Source of the DNA: Bacilli bacterium
GTDB lineage: Bacteria; Bacillota_I; Bacilli_A; RF39; UBA660
Length of the DNA stretch: 64,000 nucleotides
Direction: 5' to 3'
Assembly (NCBI GenBank): GCA_900772415.1
Contig: CAAHEC010000003.1
Coordinates: 10,349 to 74,348, forward strand
Shown piece after piece: positions 43,427 through 52,352 of this stretch. A model generated the notes under the pieces. It had not been told where the DNA came from. It saw only the letters and a program-made list of their open reading frames with translations, and made no database searches. How positions within the stretch are numbered: position 1 is the stretch's first letter; every line of letters begins with the position of its first letter. The translations under genes were made by a program, and so were the position numbers.

Positions 43427-44254
43427 ATGCCAGTTAAAAAGTTCAGACCAACTACAAATGCTAGAAGACAAATGAGTACTTTGGTTAATGATGAAATAAC
43501 TAAAAATACTCCTGAAAAAAGCTTAGTAGTTAATAAGAAAAAAACAAGTGGTCGTAATAACTTAGGTCGTATAACAGTAAGACATCGTGGCGGTGAAGAA
43601 AAACGTAAATATCGTTTAATTGATTTCAAAAGAAATAAATTTGATATTACAGGAAAAGTAGCTGCTATTGAATACGATCCAAATAGAAGTGCAAATATAG
43701 CACTTATCAATTACAAAGATGGTGAAAAAAGATATATTATAGCTCCTAAGGGATTAAAGATTGGAGATATAATTGTTAGCGGTCAAAACGTTGATGTTAA
43801 AGTTGGCAACGCTATGCCAATTATGAACATTCCTGTTGGTACTGTAATTCATAACATCGAATTAAAGCCAGGAAAAGGAGCACAACTTGCACGTAGTGCA
43901 GGATCTAGTGCGCAAATTCTTGGACGTGAAGAAAAATACGTATTAATAAGATTAAGAAGTGGTGAAACAAGAAAAATTCTTGGTACTTGTATGGCTACTA
44001 TAGGTGAGGTTGGTAATACTGATTTTGCACTAGTTAATTTAGGTAAAGCAGGACGTACTCGTCACATGGGAATTCGTCCAACGGTACGTGGTTCTGTTAT
44101 GAACCCTAATGATCACCCACATGGTGGTGGTGAAGGTAGAGCTCCAGTAGGACGTAAACAACCTATGACACCTTGGGGTAAACCTGCACTTGGTATGAAG
44201 ACTCGTAACAATAAAAAGGCTTCAACTAAGTTAATCGTAAGCCGTAAAAAATAA
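43427..44254 (+). CDS. rplB: 50S ribosomal protein L2
   Basis: L2 is needed for subunit association and peptidyl transfer. The 275 residues contain GRNNLGRITVRHRGGEEKR and the C-terminal catalytic-centre region VMNPNDHPHGGGEGRAPVG. The Shine-Dalgarno is AAGGAGG. Confidence 0.97.
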   Translation: MPVKKFRPTTNARRQMSTLVNDEITKNTPEKSLVVNKKKTSGRNNLGRITVRHRGGEEKRKYRLIDFKRNKFDITGKVAAIEYDPNRSANIALINYKDGEKRYIIAPKGLKIGDIIVSGQNVDVKVGNAMPIMNIPVGTVIHNIELKPGKGAQLARSAGSSAQILGREEKYVLIRLRSGETRKILGTCMATIGEVGNTDFALVNLGKAGRTRHMGIRPTVRGSVMNPNDHPHGGGEGRAPVGRKQPMTPWGKPALGMKTRNNKKASTKLIVSRKK

Positions 44255-44273
44255 AAGAAAGGAAAAATAGAAA

Positions 44274-44546
44274 ATGGCAAGAAGCATAAAAAAGGGACCT
44301 TATGTATTTGATAGATTACTTAAAAAGGTTCAAAAATTAAATGAAGAAGGCAAAAAAGAAGTAATTAAAACTTGGTCACGCCGTTCAACAATATTTCCAG
44401 ATTTTATAGGACACACTTTTGCGGTTCATAATGGTAAGGATTTTATACCTGTTTATGTTACTGAGGATATGGTTGGACATAAACTAGGAGAATTTTCTCT
44501 TACTCGTAAATGTGGTGGACACGGCGAGAATAAAGACAAGAAGTAA
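44274..44546 (+). CDS. rpsS: 30S ribosomal protein S19
   Basis: S19 is a 30S head protein contacting S13. The 90 residues show RSIKKGPYVFDRLLKKV, WSRRSTIFPDFIGHTFAVHNG and KLGEFSLTRKCGGH. It follows rplB by 19 bp with GAAAGGAA as ribosome binding site. Confidence 0.97.
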   Translation: MARSIKKGPYVFDRLLKKVQKLNEEGKKEVIKTWSRRSTIFPDFIGHTFAVHNGKDFIPVYVTEDMVGHKLGEFSLTRKCGGHGENKDKK

Positions 44547-44568
44547 TAACTAGAAGGGAGATAATATT

Positions 44569-44901
44569 ATGGAAGCGAAAGCAATTGCGAAAACAGTTCG
44601 TATTTCCGCTTTAAAATCTCGTTTAGTTATGAGGTTAGTAAACGGAAAAAGCGTAAGTGAAGCAATGTCTATTTTAAACAATATGAATAACAAAGCTGCA
44701 CGCGTTATTAAAAAAGTATTAACTTCAGCAGTAGCAAATGCTGAAAATAATTATAATCTTGATAAGGAAAAGCTTTATGTAAAGGAAGCATATGTAAATG
44801 ATGGACCTGTACTTAAAAGATCAGTACCAGATTCAAGAGGAAGAATTGCAAAAAACGATCACCGTACAAGTCATGTAACAGTGGTTGTTGCAGAAAGATA
44901 A
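44569..44901 (+). CDS. rplV: 50S ribosomal protein L22
   Basis: L22 lines the exit tunnel with its long beta-hairpin. The 110 residues contain RISALKSRLVMRLVNGKSV, SAVANAENNYNLD and the C-terminal hairpin SRGRIAKNDHRTSHVTVVV. The Shine-Dalgarno is AGAAGGGAG. Confidence 0.96.
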   Translation: MEAKAIAKTVRISALKSRLVMRLVNGKSVSEAMSILNNMNNKAARVIKKVLTSAVANAENNYNLDKEKLYVKEAYVNDGPVLKRSVPDSRGRIAKNDHRTSHVTVVVAER

Positions 44902-44918
44902 TGTAAGGAGGAAAACTA

Positions 44919-45596
44919 ATGGGTCAAAAAGTTAATCCTGCAGGTTTAAGACTTGGTATTAACAAGGACTGGACTGCTAAATGGTATGCATCAAGCAAAG
45001 ATTTTTCTAAGACTTTAGAAAATGACATGAAAATTCGTAAATTTTTATCTAAAAAATTAAAGAATGCAGCAGTTTCTTCTATAACAATTGAAAGAAGTAA
45101 TAAAAAGACCGAAGTTAAAATCAGTACTGCAAAACCTGGTGTTGTTATAGGACACGGTGGAGAAGAAATAGAAAAATTAAAAACTGGATTAAACAAATTA
45201 GTAAATGAAGAAATTCAAGTTTCAATAATTGAAGTTAAGAACCCTGATTTGAATGCTCAGTTAGTTGCTGATAACATTGCAAGTCAAATCGAAAACAGAG
45301 GTTCGTATAGAATGGCTCAAAAAAGAGCTATTAGAAACACAATGAAAGCTGGAGCAAAAGGAATTAAAACATTATGCTCTGGACGCTTAAATGGAGCAGA
45401 AATTGCTCGTAGTGAAGGCTATAATGAGGGTACTACACCTTTACATACTTTAAGAGCAGATATTGATTATGCAACTAGTGAAGCAGATACTACATATGGT
45501 AAGATAGGTGTTAAGGTATGGATTTACAAGGGTGAAATACTTCCTTCAAAGAGAAAAAACGGGGGTGTTCGTGATGCTAATACCAAAAAGAACTAA
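44919..45596 (+). CDS. rpsC: 30S ribosomal protein S3
   Basis: S3 lies at the mRNA entry site and has helicase activity with S4 and S5. The 225 residues have the KH domain (PGVVIGHGGEEIEKLK) and the C-terminal SGRLNGAEIARSE and YGKIGVKVWIYKGEILP. The last 23 bp overlap rplP. Confidence 0.97.
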   Translation: MGQKVNPAGLRLGINKDWTAKWYASSKDFSKTLENDMKIRKFLSKKLKNAAVSSITIERSNKKTEVKISTAKPGVVIGHGGEEIEKLKTGLNKLVNEEIQVSIIEVKNPDLNAQLVADNIASQIENRGSYRMAQKRAIRNTMKAGAKGIKTLCSGRLNGAEIARSEGYNEGTTPLHTLRADIDYATSEADTTYGKIGVKVWIYKGEILPSKRKNGGVRDANTKKN

Positions 45597-46005
45597 ATAT
45601 CGTAAACCTCATAGAATTTATCATGAAGGAAAATCAAAGGGAAATACAAAAGTTACTTTTGGTGAGTATGGTCTAATGGCTAAGGAAGGTGCTTGGATAA
45701 CAGCTCAACAAATCGAAGCAGCTCGTGTTGCTATGACTCGTTATATGAAGCGTGGTGGTAAAGTATATGTTAATATATTTCCACATCTTTCATTAACAAA
45801 AAAACCTTTAGAAACTCGTCAAGGTAAAGGTAAAGGTAATCCAGAAAGCTGGGTTGCAGTTGTAAAAGAAGGAAAAGTTATGTTTGAGGTTGCTGGAGTA
45901 ACTGAAGAAGTAGCTCGTGAAGCATTAAGACTTGCAATGCACAAGTTACCAATCAAATGTAAATTTGTAACAAAAGAAAATGGTGGTGAAAAAAATGAAG
46001 GTTAA
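45574..46005 (+). CDS. rplP: 50S ribosomal protein L16
   Basis: L16 helps organise the A-site tRNA pocket. The protein begins MLIPKRTKYRKPHR and has the typical arginine-containing RQGKGKGNPESWVAVVK loop. The real start is ATG 45574, inside the end of rpsC after GGGGGTG; the longer frame from 45508 is out-of-family. It has 143 residues and overlaps rpmC by 11 bp. Confidence 0.96.
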   Translation: MLIPKRTKYRKPHRIYHEGKSKGNTKVTFGEYGLMAKEGAWITAQQIEAARVAMTRYMKRGGKVYVNIFPHLSLTKKPLETRQGKGKGNPESWVAVVKEGKVMFEVAGVTEEVAREALRLAMHKLPIKCKFVTKENGGEKNEG

Positions 46006-46186
46006 GGAAATAAGAGAACTAACCACTGAACAAATTGAAACTAAGATAGTAGAAGCTAAGGATGAAATATTTAGCTTACGTTTAAAACAAGCTACCGGAA
46101 ACTTAGAAAAACCTTCAAAAATACATGAATTAAGAAAAGACGTTGCTAGAATGAAAACAATTTTAGCAGAGCGCAAAAAAGCTTAA
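45995..46186 (+). CDS. rpmC: 50S ribosomal protein L29
   Basis: The 63 residues begin MKVKEIRELTTEQ and include FSLRLKQATGNLEKPSKI, a two-helix protein near the tunnel exit. I use ATG 45995 after GGTGGTG instead of ATG 45980, which would move the start out of the family alignment. Confidence 0.95.
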   Translation: MKVKEIRELTTEQIETKIVEAKDEIFSLRLKQATGNLEKPSKIHELRKDVARMKTILAERKKA

Positions 46187-46200
46187 AGGAGGGTTTACTA

Positions 46201-46458
46201 ATGGAAAAGACAAAACATGAAGTAATTGGTAAAGTTGTAAGTGCTAAAAATGATAAAACAATTACAATTTTAGTAGAAACTTATAAAAAGGATCCTAAAT
46301 ATGGTAAGCGAGTTAAATATTCAAAAAAATATGCAGCTCATGATGAAAACAATCAAGCAAAAGTTGGAGATATCGTTAGAGTTGTTGCAACTAAACCATT
46401 ATCAAAAACAAAGAGATTTAGTTTAGTGGAAATAGTAGAAGAAGCCGTAATTTTATAG
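46201..46458 (+). CDS. rpsQ: 30S ribosomal protein S17
   Basis: S17 is an early 30S assembly protein. The 85 residues contain GKVVSAKNDKTITILVETYKK in part, YSKKYAAHDENN and a C-terminal RFSLVEIVEEA. The Shine-Dalgarno is AAAGGAGGG. Confidence 0.96.
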   Translation: MEKTKHEVIGKVVSAKNDKTITILVETYKKDPKYGKRVKYSKKYAAHDENNQAKVGDIVRVVATKPLSKTKRFSLVEIVEEAVIL

Positions 46459-46489
46459 GCACTTTACAAATTAGAAGGAGGAAATGTTT

Positions 46490-46858
46490 ATGATTCAACA
46501 ACAAAGTCGTTTAAAAGTTGCTGATAATTCCGGAGCTCGTGAATTAATGGTTATAAGAGTTTTGGGTGGTAGTACTCATAAGACTGGAAATATTGGCGAT
46601 ATCGTAGTTGGAACAGTAAAAAAAGCAACTCCAAATGGTAATATAGCAAGCGGTAAAGTCGTAAAAGCGGTTATCGTTAGAAGCAAGTTTGGAATGCGTA
46701 GAGATGATGGTTCTTATATTAAATTTGATGATAATGCATGCGTAATTATTAAAGATGATAAGACACCAGTTGGAACAAGAGTTTTAGGTCCAGTAGCACG
46801 CGAGTTACGTGATAAAGATTTCATGAAAATTGTATCGTTAGCAAAAGAAGTGTTATAG
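46490..46858 (+). CDS. rplN: 50S ribosomal protein L14
   Basis: L14 forms part of the inter-subunit bridges. The 122 residues start MIQQQSRLKVADNSGA and include IVVGTVKKATPNG and the FDDNACVIIKDD motif. ATG 46490 is preferred over ATG 46484, which overlaps the ribosome binding site AAGGAGG. Confidence 0.96.
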   Translation: MIQQQSRLKVADNSGARELMVIRVLGGSTHKTGNIGDIVVGTVKKATPNGNIASGKVVKAVIVRSKFGMRRDDGSYIKFDDNACVIIKDDKTPVGTRVLGPVARELRDKDFMKIVSLAKEVL

Positions 46859-46879
46859 GCCTTTTAAGGAGGAAAAATC

Positions 46880-47185
46880 ATGAATTTAAAAGTTGGAGAT
46901 AAAGTAATTGTTATTGCTGGTAAAGATAAGGGCAAAGAAGGAAAAATCATCGCTAAGAAGGGTGAAAAAGTTTTTGTTGAAGGCGTTAATATGGTTAAAA
47001 AGCATGTAAAACCAAATGGCCAAAATGAAAATGGTGGAATTTTTGATAAAGAAGCAGCTATTCACGTTTCTAATGTTATGATTATTGATCCAAAAACAAA
47101 AAAACGTGCCAGAATAGCAAAACAAATAAATAAAGACGGAAAAAAAGTTAGAGTTTCTAGCAAGTCAAAAAACGAATTAGACTAA
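46880..47185 (+). CDS. rplX: 50S ribosomal protein L24
   Basis: L24 starts 50S assembly. The 101 residues show the KOW motif (VGDKVIVIAGKDKGKEGKI) and the following EGVNMVKKHVKPN. The Shine-Dalgarno is AAGGAGG. Confidence 0.96.
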   Translation: MNLKVGDKVIVIAGKDKGKEGKIIAKKGEKVFVEGVNMVKKHVKPNGQNENGGIFDKEAAIHVSNVMIIDPKTKKRARIAKQINKDGKKVRVSSKSKNELD

Positions 47186-47203
47186 CCTGGAAGGAGGGTA
47201 ACT

Positions 47204-47743
47204 ATGAACAGTTTAAAAGAAAAATATACTAAGGAAATCGTTCCTGAATTAACAAAGAAATATAATTATACTACTGTCATGGCTGTACCAAAGCTAGAAA
47301 AGATCGTAGTTAATATGGGAGTTGGAGATGCAACGCTAAATAGTAAACTTTTAGATGTTGCAACAGAAGAATTAGAAAAGATAACTGGACAACAACCAGT
47401 TGTTACAAAAGCAAAAAAATCAATTGCTGGTTTTAAATTAAGAGAAGGTCAAGCAATTGGATGTAAGGTTACACTTCGCGGGGAAACTATGTATACTTTC
47501 TTAGAAAAGCTTATTAAAATCGTTTTACCTCGTGTACGTGATTTTAGAGGTATATCAAATAAGGCTTTCGATGGAAGAGGAAATTATACTTTAGGAATTA
47601 AAGAACAAACAATATTTCCTGAAATAGTTTACGATGAAGTTGTAAAAGTACGTGGAATGGACATTGTTTTTGTTACAACAGCAAAAACAAATGAAGAAGC
47701 ATTAGACTTATTAAAGGGATTTGGATTACCTTTTAAGAAGTAA
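47204..47743 (+). CDS. rplE: 50S ribosomal protein L5
   Basis: L5 binds 5S rRNA in the central protuberance. The 179 residues contain PKLEKIVVNMGVGDA, ITGQQPVVTKAKKSIAGFKL and NYTLGIKEQTIFPEI. The Shine-Dalgarno is GGAGGG. rpsN follows 16 bp later. Confidence 0.97.
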   Translation: MNSLKEKYTKEIVPELTKKYNYTTVMAVPKLEKIVVNMGVGDATLNSKLLDVATEELEKITGQQPVVTKAKKSIAGFKLREGQAIGCKVTLRGETMYTFLEKLIKIVLPRVRDFRGISNKAFDGRGNYTLGIKEQTIFPEIVYDEVVKVRGMDIVFVTTAKTNEEALDLLKGFGLPFKK

Positions 47744-47759
47744 GCAAGGGAGGCAGAAA

Positions 47760-47945
47760 ATGGCAAAAAAAAGTATGGTCGTAAAACAACAAAGACCAAA
47801 GAAATTTAAAGTACAAGAATATACTCGTTGCAACAGATGCGGTCGTCCACATTCAGTAATGAAAAAGTTTGGTATCTGCCGTATTTGCTTTAGAGAATTA
47901 GCGTATAAGGGAGAAATTCCTGGCGTTAAAAAGTCAAGTTGGTAA
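47760..47945 (+). CDS. rpsZ: 30S ribosomal protein S14 type Z (zinc-binding)
   Basis: This 61-residue short form of S14 keeps the zinc ribbon CNRCGRPHSVMKKFGICRIC. It is the C+ paralogue used by most Firmicutes in zinc-replete conditions. The start is ATG 47760 after AAGGGAGG; the longer frame upstream overlaps rplE and is not used. Confidence 0.95.
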   Translation: MAKKSMVVKQQRPKKFKVQEYTRCNRCGRPHSVMKKFGICRICFRELAYKGEIPGVKKSSW

Positions 47946-47972
47946 GAAGAAAGATACGAAAGGAGGATTCAT

Positions 47973-48371
47973 ATGTCAGTAACAGATCCAATCGCAGATA
48001 TGCTTACGCGTATTCGTAATGCAAATCAAATGCGTTATAATGAAGTAGTAATTCCTTCATCAAATGTTAAATTAGAAATAGTTAAAATATTAAAGGGTGA
48101 AGGATATATTGAAAATTATAAAGTAGAAAAAAATGAAGTTCAAAATAACATAATTGTTACTTTGAAATATGGAAAAAATAAAGAAAGAGTAATTTCTGGT
48201 TTAAAGAGAATCTCAAAACCAGGACTACGTGTGTATGCTAAAGCAGAAGAAATTCCAACTGTTTTAAATGGTCTTGGAATATCTATCGTTTCAACATCAA
48301 AAGGAATAATGACTGGTAAAGAAGCTAGAAAAGAAAACCTTGGTGGAGAAGTATTAGCATATGTATGGTAA
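47973..48371 (+). CDS. rpsH: 30S ribosomal protein S8
   Basis: S8 binds the central domain of 16S rRNA and represses the spc operon in E. coli. The 132 residues contain DPIADMLTRIRNANQ and the C-terminal STSKGIMTGKEARKENLGGE. The Shine-Dalgarno is AAAGGAGG. Confidence 0.97.
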   Translation: MSVTDPIADMLTRIRNANQMRYNEVVIPSSNVKLEIVKILKGEGYIENYKVEKNEVQNNIIVTLKYGKNKERVISGLKRISKPGLRVYAKAEEIPTVLNGLGISIVSTSKGIMTGKEARKENLGGEVLAYVW

Positions 48372-48394
48372 TTCAAACAAGGAGGAACTAAAAG

Positions 48395-48934
48395 ATGAGT
48401 CGTATTGGAAATAGAATATTAACGGTTCCAGAAGGTGTAACCGTAACTTGTGAAAATGGATTGATCACTGTAAAAGGACCTAAGGGAGAATTATCATTAA
48501 ACAAAAATGAAAACATAGATGTTTTTGTTGAAGAAAACAAAGTTAAGGTTACAAGAAACAGTGACATAAAAACTACAAAACAAATGCATGGTACAACAAA
48601 TTCTTTGATTGAAAACATGATTAAGGGAGTAACTTCAGGTTATGAAAAAGGACTTGAAATACTAGGCGTTGGTTATCGTTTTAATGTTAAAGGAAATAAA
48701 TTGGAAATAAATGCTGGTTATTCACATAAAATTGAACTTGAAATTCCAGCAGGTTTAACAGTTGAAAGCGTAAGCGCAACTGAAATTACTGTTAAAGGTA
48801 TAAATAAAGAAGCAGTAGGAAAATTTGCTGCAGAAATAAGAGAAGTTAGAAAGCCTGAACCATATAAAGGCAAAGGTATTCGTTATAAAGGCGAATACGT
48901 TCGTCGTAAAGAAGGAAAGAAAGCTTCTAAATAA
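48395..48934 (+). CDS. rplF: 50S ribosomal protein L6
   Basis: L6 sits near the factor-binding site. The 179 residues have the two repeated L6 domains, with MSRIGNRILTVPEGVTV, VGYRFNVKGNKLEINAGYSH and the C-terminal RKPEPYKGKGIRYKGEYVRR motif. The Shine-Dalgarno is AAGGAGG. Confidence 0.97.
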   Translation: MSRIGNRILTVPEGVTVTCENGLITVKGPKGELSLNKNENIDVFVEENKVKVTRNSDIKTTKQMHGTTNSLIENMIKGVTSGYEKGLEILGVGYRFNVKGNKLEINAGYSHKIELEIPAGLTVESVSATEITVKGINKEAVGKFAAEIREVRKPEPYKGKGIRYKGEYVRRKEGKKASK

Positions 48935-48955
48935 TAGGAAAGGGAGATTATTACA

Positions 48956-49318
48956 ATGATAAAAAAAACATCACGTAATGAAGCTCGTAAGGCTAGGCAC
49001 GCTAGAATAAGAACAAAGGTTAGTGGAACTAGTGAGTTACCAAGATTATGTGTATTTAGATCTTTAAAGAACATATCAGCTCAAATAATAGATGATACTA
49101 AGGGTATAACATTAGTTAGCGCATCATCTAATGATAAAGATTTAGATATAAAAAATGGTGGTAACATAGAAGCAAGTAAGCTTGTAGGAGCTTTGGTTGC
49201 AAAGAAAGCAAAGAAAGCAAAAATTAGCAAAGTAGTATTCGACAGAGGCGGATACTTATATCATGGTCGTGTAAAAGCATTAGCAGATGCTGCACGTGAA
49301 AATGGATTAGAATTCTAA
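48956..49318 (+). CDS. rplR: 50S ribosomal protein L18
   Basis: L18 binds 5S rRNA. The 120 residues contain RHARIRTKVSGTSELPRLCVF in part and KISKVVFDRGGYLYHGRVKA. The Shine-Dalgarno is AAAGGGAG. Confidence 0.96.
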   Translation: MIKKTSRNEARKARHARIRTKVSGTSELPRLCVFRSLKNISAQIIDDTKGITLVSASSNDKDLDIKNGGNIEASKLVGALVAKKAKKAKISKVVFDRGGYLYHGRVKALADAARENGLEF

Positions 49319-49333
49319 AAGGAGGGTAACAAA

Positions 49334-49843
49334 GTGGAAAGAAGAAATAGTAAACCACGCGAAAAAGAATATAACGAATCTGTTATTTCTGTAAATCGTG
49401 TTACAAAGGTTACCAAAGGTGGACGCCGTCTTCGTTTTGCAGCAACAGTTGCAGTAGGTGACGGAAAAGGTAAAGTTGGTCTTGGAACTGGTAAAGCAAA
49501 CGAAGTTCAAGATGCAATAAAAAAAGCAATTGGAAATGCTACAAATAACATAATTAAAGTTGATTTAGTAGAAGAAAGAACCGTTTCTCATGACGCTATT
49601 GGTACATCAGGGGCTGCTAAGGTTTTAATTAAACCTGCTAAAGCTGGTACTGGTATTATAGCTGGGGGATCAGTTCGTGCTATACTAGAATTAGCTGGTG
49701 TTAAAGATATCATTTCAAAATCACTTGGATCTAATACAAAAATAAATACCGCAAGAGCATGTATAGAAGCTTTAAAGAGCCAAAAATCAGCTGAACACAT
49801 AGCTGAATTAAGAGGAAAATCTGTAGAGGAGATTTTAGGATAA
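49334..49843 (+). CDS. rpsE: 30S ribosomal protein S5
   Basis: S5 affects decoding accuracy and mRNA entry. The 169 residues include the RVTKVTKGGRRLRFAATVAV and GKVGLGTGKANEV motifs and the C-terminal SAEHIAELRGKSVEEIL. The start is GTG 49334 after AAGGAGGG. Its last base overlaps the rplO start (TAATG), so rpmD, normally between them, is absent here. Confidence 0.96.
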   Translation: MERRNSKPREKEYNESVISVNRVTKVTKGGRRLRFAATVAVGDGKGKVGLGTGKANEVQDAIKKAIGNATNNIIKVDLVEERTVSHDAIGTSGAAKVLIKPAKAGTGIIAGGSVRAILELAGVKDIISKSLGSNTKINTARACIEALKSQKSAEHIAELRGKSVEEILG

Positions 49844-50286
49844 TGAAGTTAAATGAATTAAAATATAACGAAGGTTCTAAAAAGGACATCAAAAGATTAG
49901 GTCGTGGTTCTAGTAGCGGTACTGGAAAAACAAGTGGTAGAGGTGAAAATGGACAAAACTCTAGAAGTGGTGGAGGAGTTAGAATAGGTTTTGAAGGTGG
50001 GCAATTACCTTTATACAGAAGACTTCCAAAACGTGGATTTTCTAATGCTATGTTCAAAAAAACTTATGCAGTTATTAATGTGTCTGATTTAAATAGATTT
50101 GAAGATGGCGCAGAAGTAACTCCAGAATTATTATTTGAAATGGGTATTATTAAAAAACAATTATCAGGAATTAAAGTACTTGGTAATGGCACTTTAGCTA
50201 AAAAATTAACAGTTAGAGCTCATAAATTTTCTAACGAAGCAAAGCAAAAAATAGAAGCTCAAGGTGGAAAAGCTGAGGTGATTTAA
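49843..50286 (+). CDS. rplO: 50S ribosomal protein L15
   Basis: L15 is a late assembly protein. The 147 residues start MKLNELKYNEGSKKDIKRLG and have the glycine/arginine-rich GRGSSSGTGKTSGRGENGQ and VRIGFEGGQLPLYRRLPKRG. It follows rpsE without rpmD and ends 1 bp before secY. Confidence 0.96.
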   Translation: MKLNELKYNEGSKKDIKRLGRGSSSGTGKTSGRGENGQNSRSGGGVRIGFEGGQLPLYRRLPKRGFSNAMFKKTYAVINVSDLNRFEDGAEVTPELLFEMGIIKKQLSGIKVLGNGTLAKKLTVRAHKFSNEAKQKIEAQGGKAEVI

Positions 50287-50287
50287 A

Positions 50288-51559
50288 ATGTTCAAAAGCA
50301 TTAAACAACTTTTCGCTAAAGGAAATAAAGATGTAAGAAAAAAAATATTATTTACACTTCTTATATTATTTATTTATAAACTTGGAACATCCGTTAGGGT
50401 TCCAGGAACACAAAACATAACTGAAGAATTAGGATTTCTTGAATTATTAAACGTTATGGGCGGAGGTTCTTTAAAGAAATTCTCTATATTCGCTCTTGGA
50501 GTAACGCCTTATATTAGTGCATCTATTATAGTGCAATTACTTCAAATGGATATAATCCCTTATTTTTCAAATTTAGCAAAAGAGGGACATACTGGAAGAG
50601 TTAAGTTAAATAAGATAACTAGATACTTAGGAATTATATTAGCATTTTTCCAAGGACTTGTAATGTCATTTTCATTCCTTGGAGATGGTGCAACTACAAT
50701 TGAATACTTAAGAGTTTCAGTTATCTTAACTGCTGGCACTTGTTTCTTATTATGGTTGGGAGATCAAATAACAAGAAAGGGTGTTGGAAATGGAATTTCA
50801 ATGTTAATTATGGCTGGTATCTTAATAAGTACACCGGCAATGATTAATGATGCTTTTGGATCGTTTGTAGTTGGAACAACAACTCAAGAGATAGCACTTG
50901 GTATTACTAAGTTTATATTATTCTTAGTTTTATATGTTGGAATAATAGTTGGAGTTGTTTTCATAGAAAAATCGGAAAGAAGGGTTCCAATACAATATTC
51001 AAATCGTACTCAAACAGCGTATGGTGCAAAACAAACTTACATACCATTTAAGCTAGATTCAGCGGGAGTTATGCCAGTAATTTTTGCTTCTAGTTTAATT
51101 TCAATACCATCGCTTATAGCAGCATTTATAAAAAATGATAATTTTTCACTTTTTATAAATAAATATATTAATTATACTACTGTAACAGGTTTCATACTAT
51201 ATGTAGTCTTAATAATATTATTTTCATATTTATATACGTTTATGGCAACAGGTTTAAAGCCAAAAGAATTAGCTGAAAACCTAAATAAACAAGGTGGTTA
51301 TATACCCGGAATTAGGCCTGGAAAAGAAACACAAAAATATATTGGTAGTGTTTTATCAAAAACAACGTTCTTAGGGGCATTATTCTTAGTTATAATTGCT
51401 GGTTTACCAATAATTGTATCTAATATAAGTAGTTTACCAACTAGTGTTACTGTTGGGGGAACTGGTTTATTAATAGTTGTTGGTGTTGCACTTGAAACTT
51501 ATAATCAAATAGAAAATACTTTATCAGCTAGAAAGTATGAAAGGGGATACAGAAGGTAA
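50288..51559 (+). CDS. secY: Protein translocase subunit SecY
   Basis: SecY is the pore of the Sec translocon. The 423 residues have ten predicted membrane helices, the plug region, LWLGDQITRKGVGNGISMLI, and the cytosolic loops ERRVPIQYSNR and NLNKQGGYIPGIRPGKET needed for SecA and ribosome binding. GAGGTG, in the end of rplO, precedes ATG 50288. It overlaps adk by one base (TAATG). Confidence 0.97.
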   Translation: MFKSIKQLFAKGNKDVRKKILFTLLILFIYKLGTSVRVPGTQNITEELGFLELLNVMGGGSLKKFSIFALGVTPYISASIIVQLLQMDIIPYFSNLAKEGHTGRVKLNKITRYLGIILAFFQGLVMSFSFLGDGATTIEYLRVSVILTAGTCFLLWLGDQITRKGVGNGISMLIMAGILISTPAMINDAFGSFVVGTTTQEIALGITKFILFLVLYVGIIVGVVFIEKSERRVPIQYSNRTQTAYGAKQTYIPFKLDSAGVMPVIFASSLISIPSLIAAFIKNDNFSLFINKYINYTTVTGFILYVVLIILFSYLYTFMATGLKPKELAENLNKQGGYIPGIRPGKETQKYIGSVLSKTTFLGALFLVIIAGLPIIVSNISSLPTSVTVGGTGLLIVVGVALETYNQIENTLSARKYERGYRR

Positions 51560-52215
51560 TGAAGAACATTATATTTTTAGCACCACCGGCTGCAGGAAAA
51601 GGAACACTATCTGAAATGTTAATAAAAAAATATGGCTATGGTCATATATCAACAGGTGATTTGCTAAGAGAGGAAATAAAAAATAAAACTGAAATTGGTA
51701 TGCAAGCAGAAAGCTTAATGAAAGAAGGAAAGTTTGTTTCTGATGATGTAATTATAAAACTTATTTCTAATAGAATAGCAAAAAAAGATTGTGAAAATGG
51801 TTACATATTAGATGGTTTTCCAAGAACTTTAGTTCAAGCACAAAAATATGATGAATTATTAAAAATAGAAAATAAAGATTTAGGTATTGTAATATATATA
51901 GATATTGATAAAGAAATGGCTATGAAAAGAGCTTGCTCAAGACTTACATGTCCTAAATGTGGAAAAATATATAATAAATATTCAAAGGAAATGAAACCTT
52001 TAAAAGATGGAATTTGTGATAATTGTAATTTAAAATTATTTCAAAGACAAGATGATAGTGAAGAAACATTTATTAAAAGGTTTGATGAATATACAAAAAA
52101 AACAAAGCCGCTTTATGATTATTACAAAAATAAAGGGGTTCTAAAAACTATAAAAGCAAGTGAAAGTAAATATGATACTTTTAATGAAGTTTTAAAAATA
52201 TTAGAAGACAACTAA
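51559..52215 (+). CDS. adk: Adenylate kinase (zinc-lid type)
   Basis: Adk balances AMP, ADP and ATP. The 218 residues have the P-loop APPAAGKGT (8-16), DGFPRTLVQA and the lid with four cysteines, CPKC and CDNC, that bind zinc as in Gram-positive Adk. It follows secY by overlap. map, which usually comes next in Firmicutes, is missing. Confidence 0.96.
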   Translation: MKNIIFLAPPAAGKGTLSEMLIKKYGYGHISTGDLLREEIKNKTEIGMQAESLMKEGKFVSDDVIIKLISNRIAKKDCENGYILDGFPRTLVQAQKYDELLKIENKDLGIVIYIDIDKEMAMKRACSRLTCPKCGKIYNKYSKEMKPLKDGICDNCNLKLFQRQDDSEETFIKRFDEYTKKTKPLYDYYKNKGVLKTIKASESKYDTFNEVLKILEDN

Positions 52216-52225
52216 AGCAAATGGC

Positions 52226-52253
52226 TTGACGACTTAATTTAAAAGAATATAAT
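52226..52253 (+). promoter_or_regulatory. Internal promoter for infA-rpmJ-rpsM-rpsK-rpoA-rplQ
   Basis: TTGACG (52226-52231) and TATAAT (52248-52253) are 16 bp apart. It allows the alpha-type operon to be transcribed separately from secY-adk. Confidence 0.75.
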
Positions 52254-52259
52254 AAGTAG

Positions 52260-52345
52260 TAAGTTAATTACTTTATGTTTATACAAGGTGATAGTATATA
52301 TAAATTATATTAAACCGAAAGGTTATCAGATATTAACGGGAGAGT
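52260..52345 (+). promoter_or_regulatory. Leader of infA with GNRA-capped hairpin
   Basis: The roughly 90-nt leader contains AGTAA/TTACT pairing near 52257-52272 and AACC-GAAA-GGTT at 52313-52324, a hairpin with a stable GNRA loop. The role is unknown; control of infA or of the downstream ribosomal genes is possible. Confidence 0.35.
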
Positions 52346-52352
52346 GATTTAA

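Noticed and set aside
49240..49246. 0A-box-like TTCGACA in rplR
   Set aside because: It lies within a ribosomal protein coding sequence far from a promoter, so it is most likely chance.
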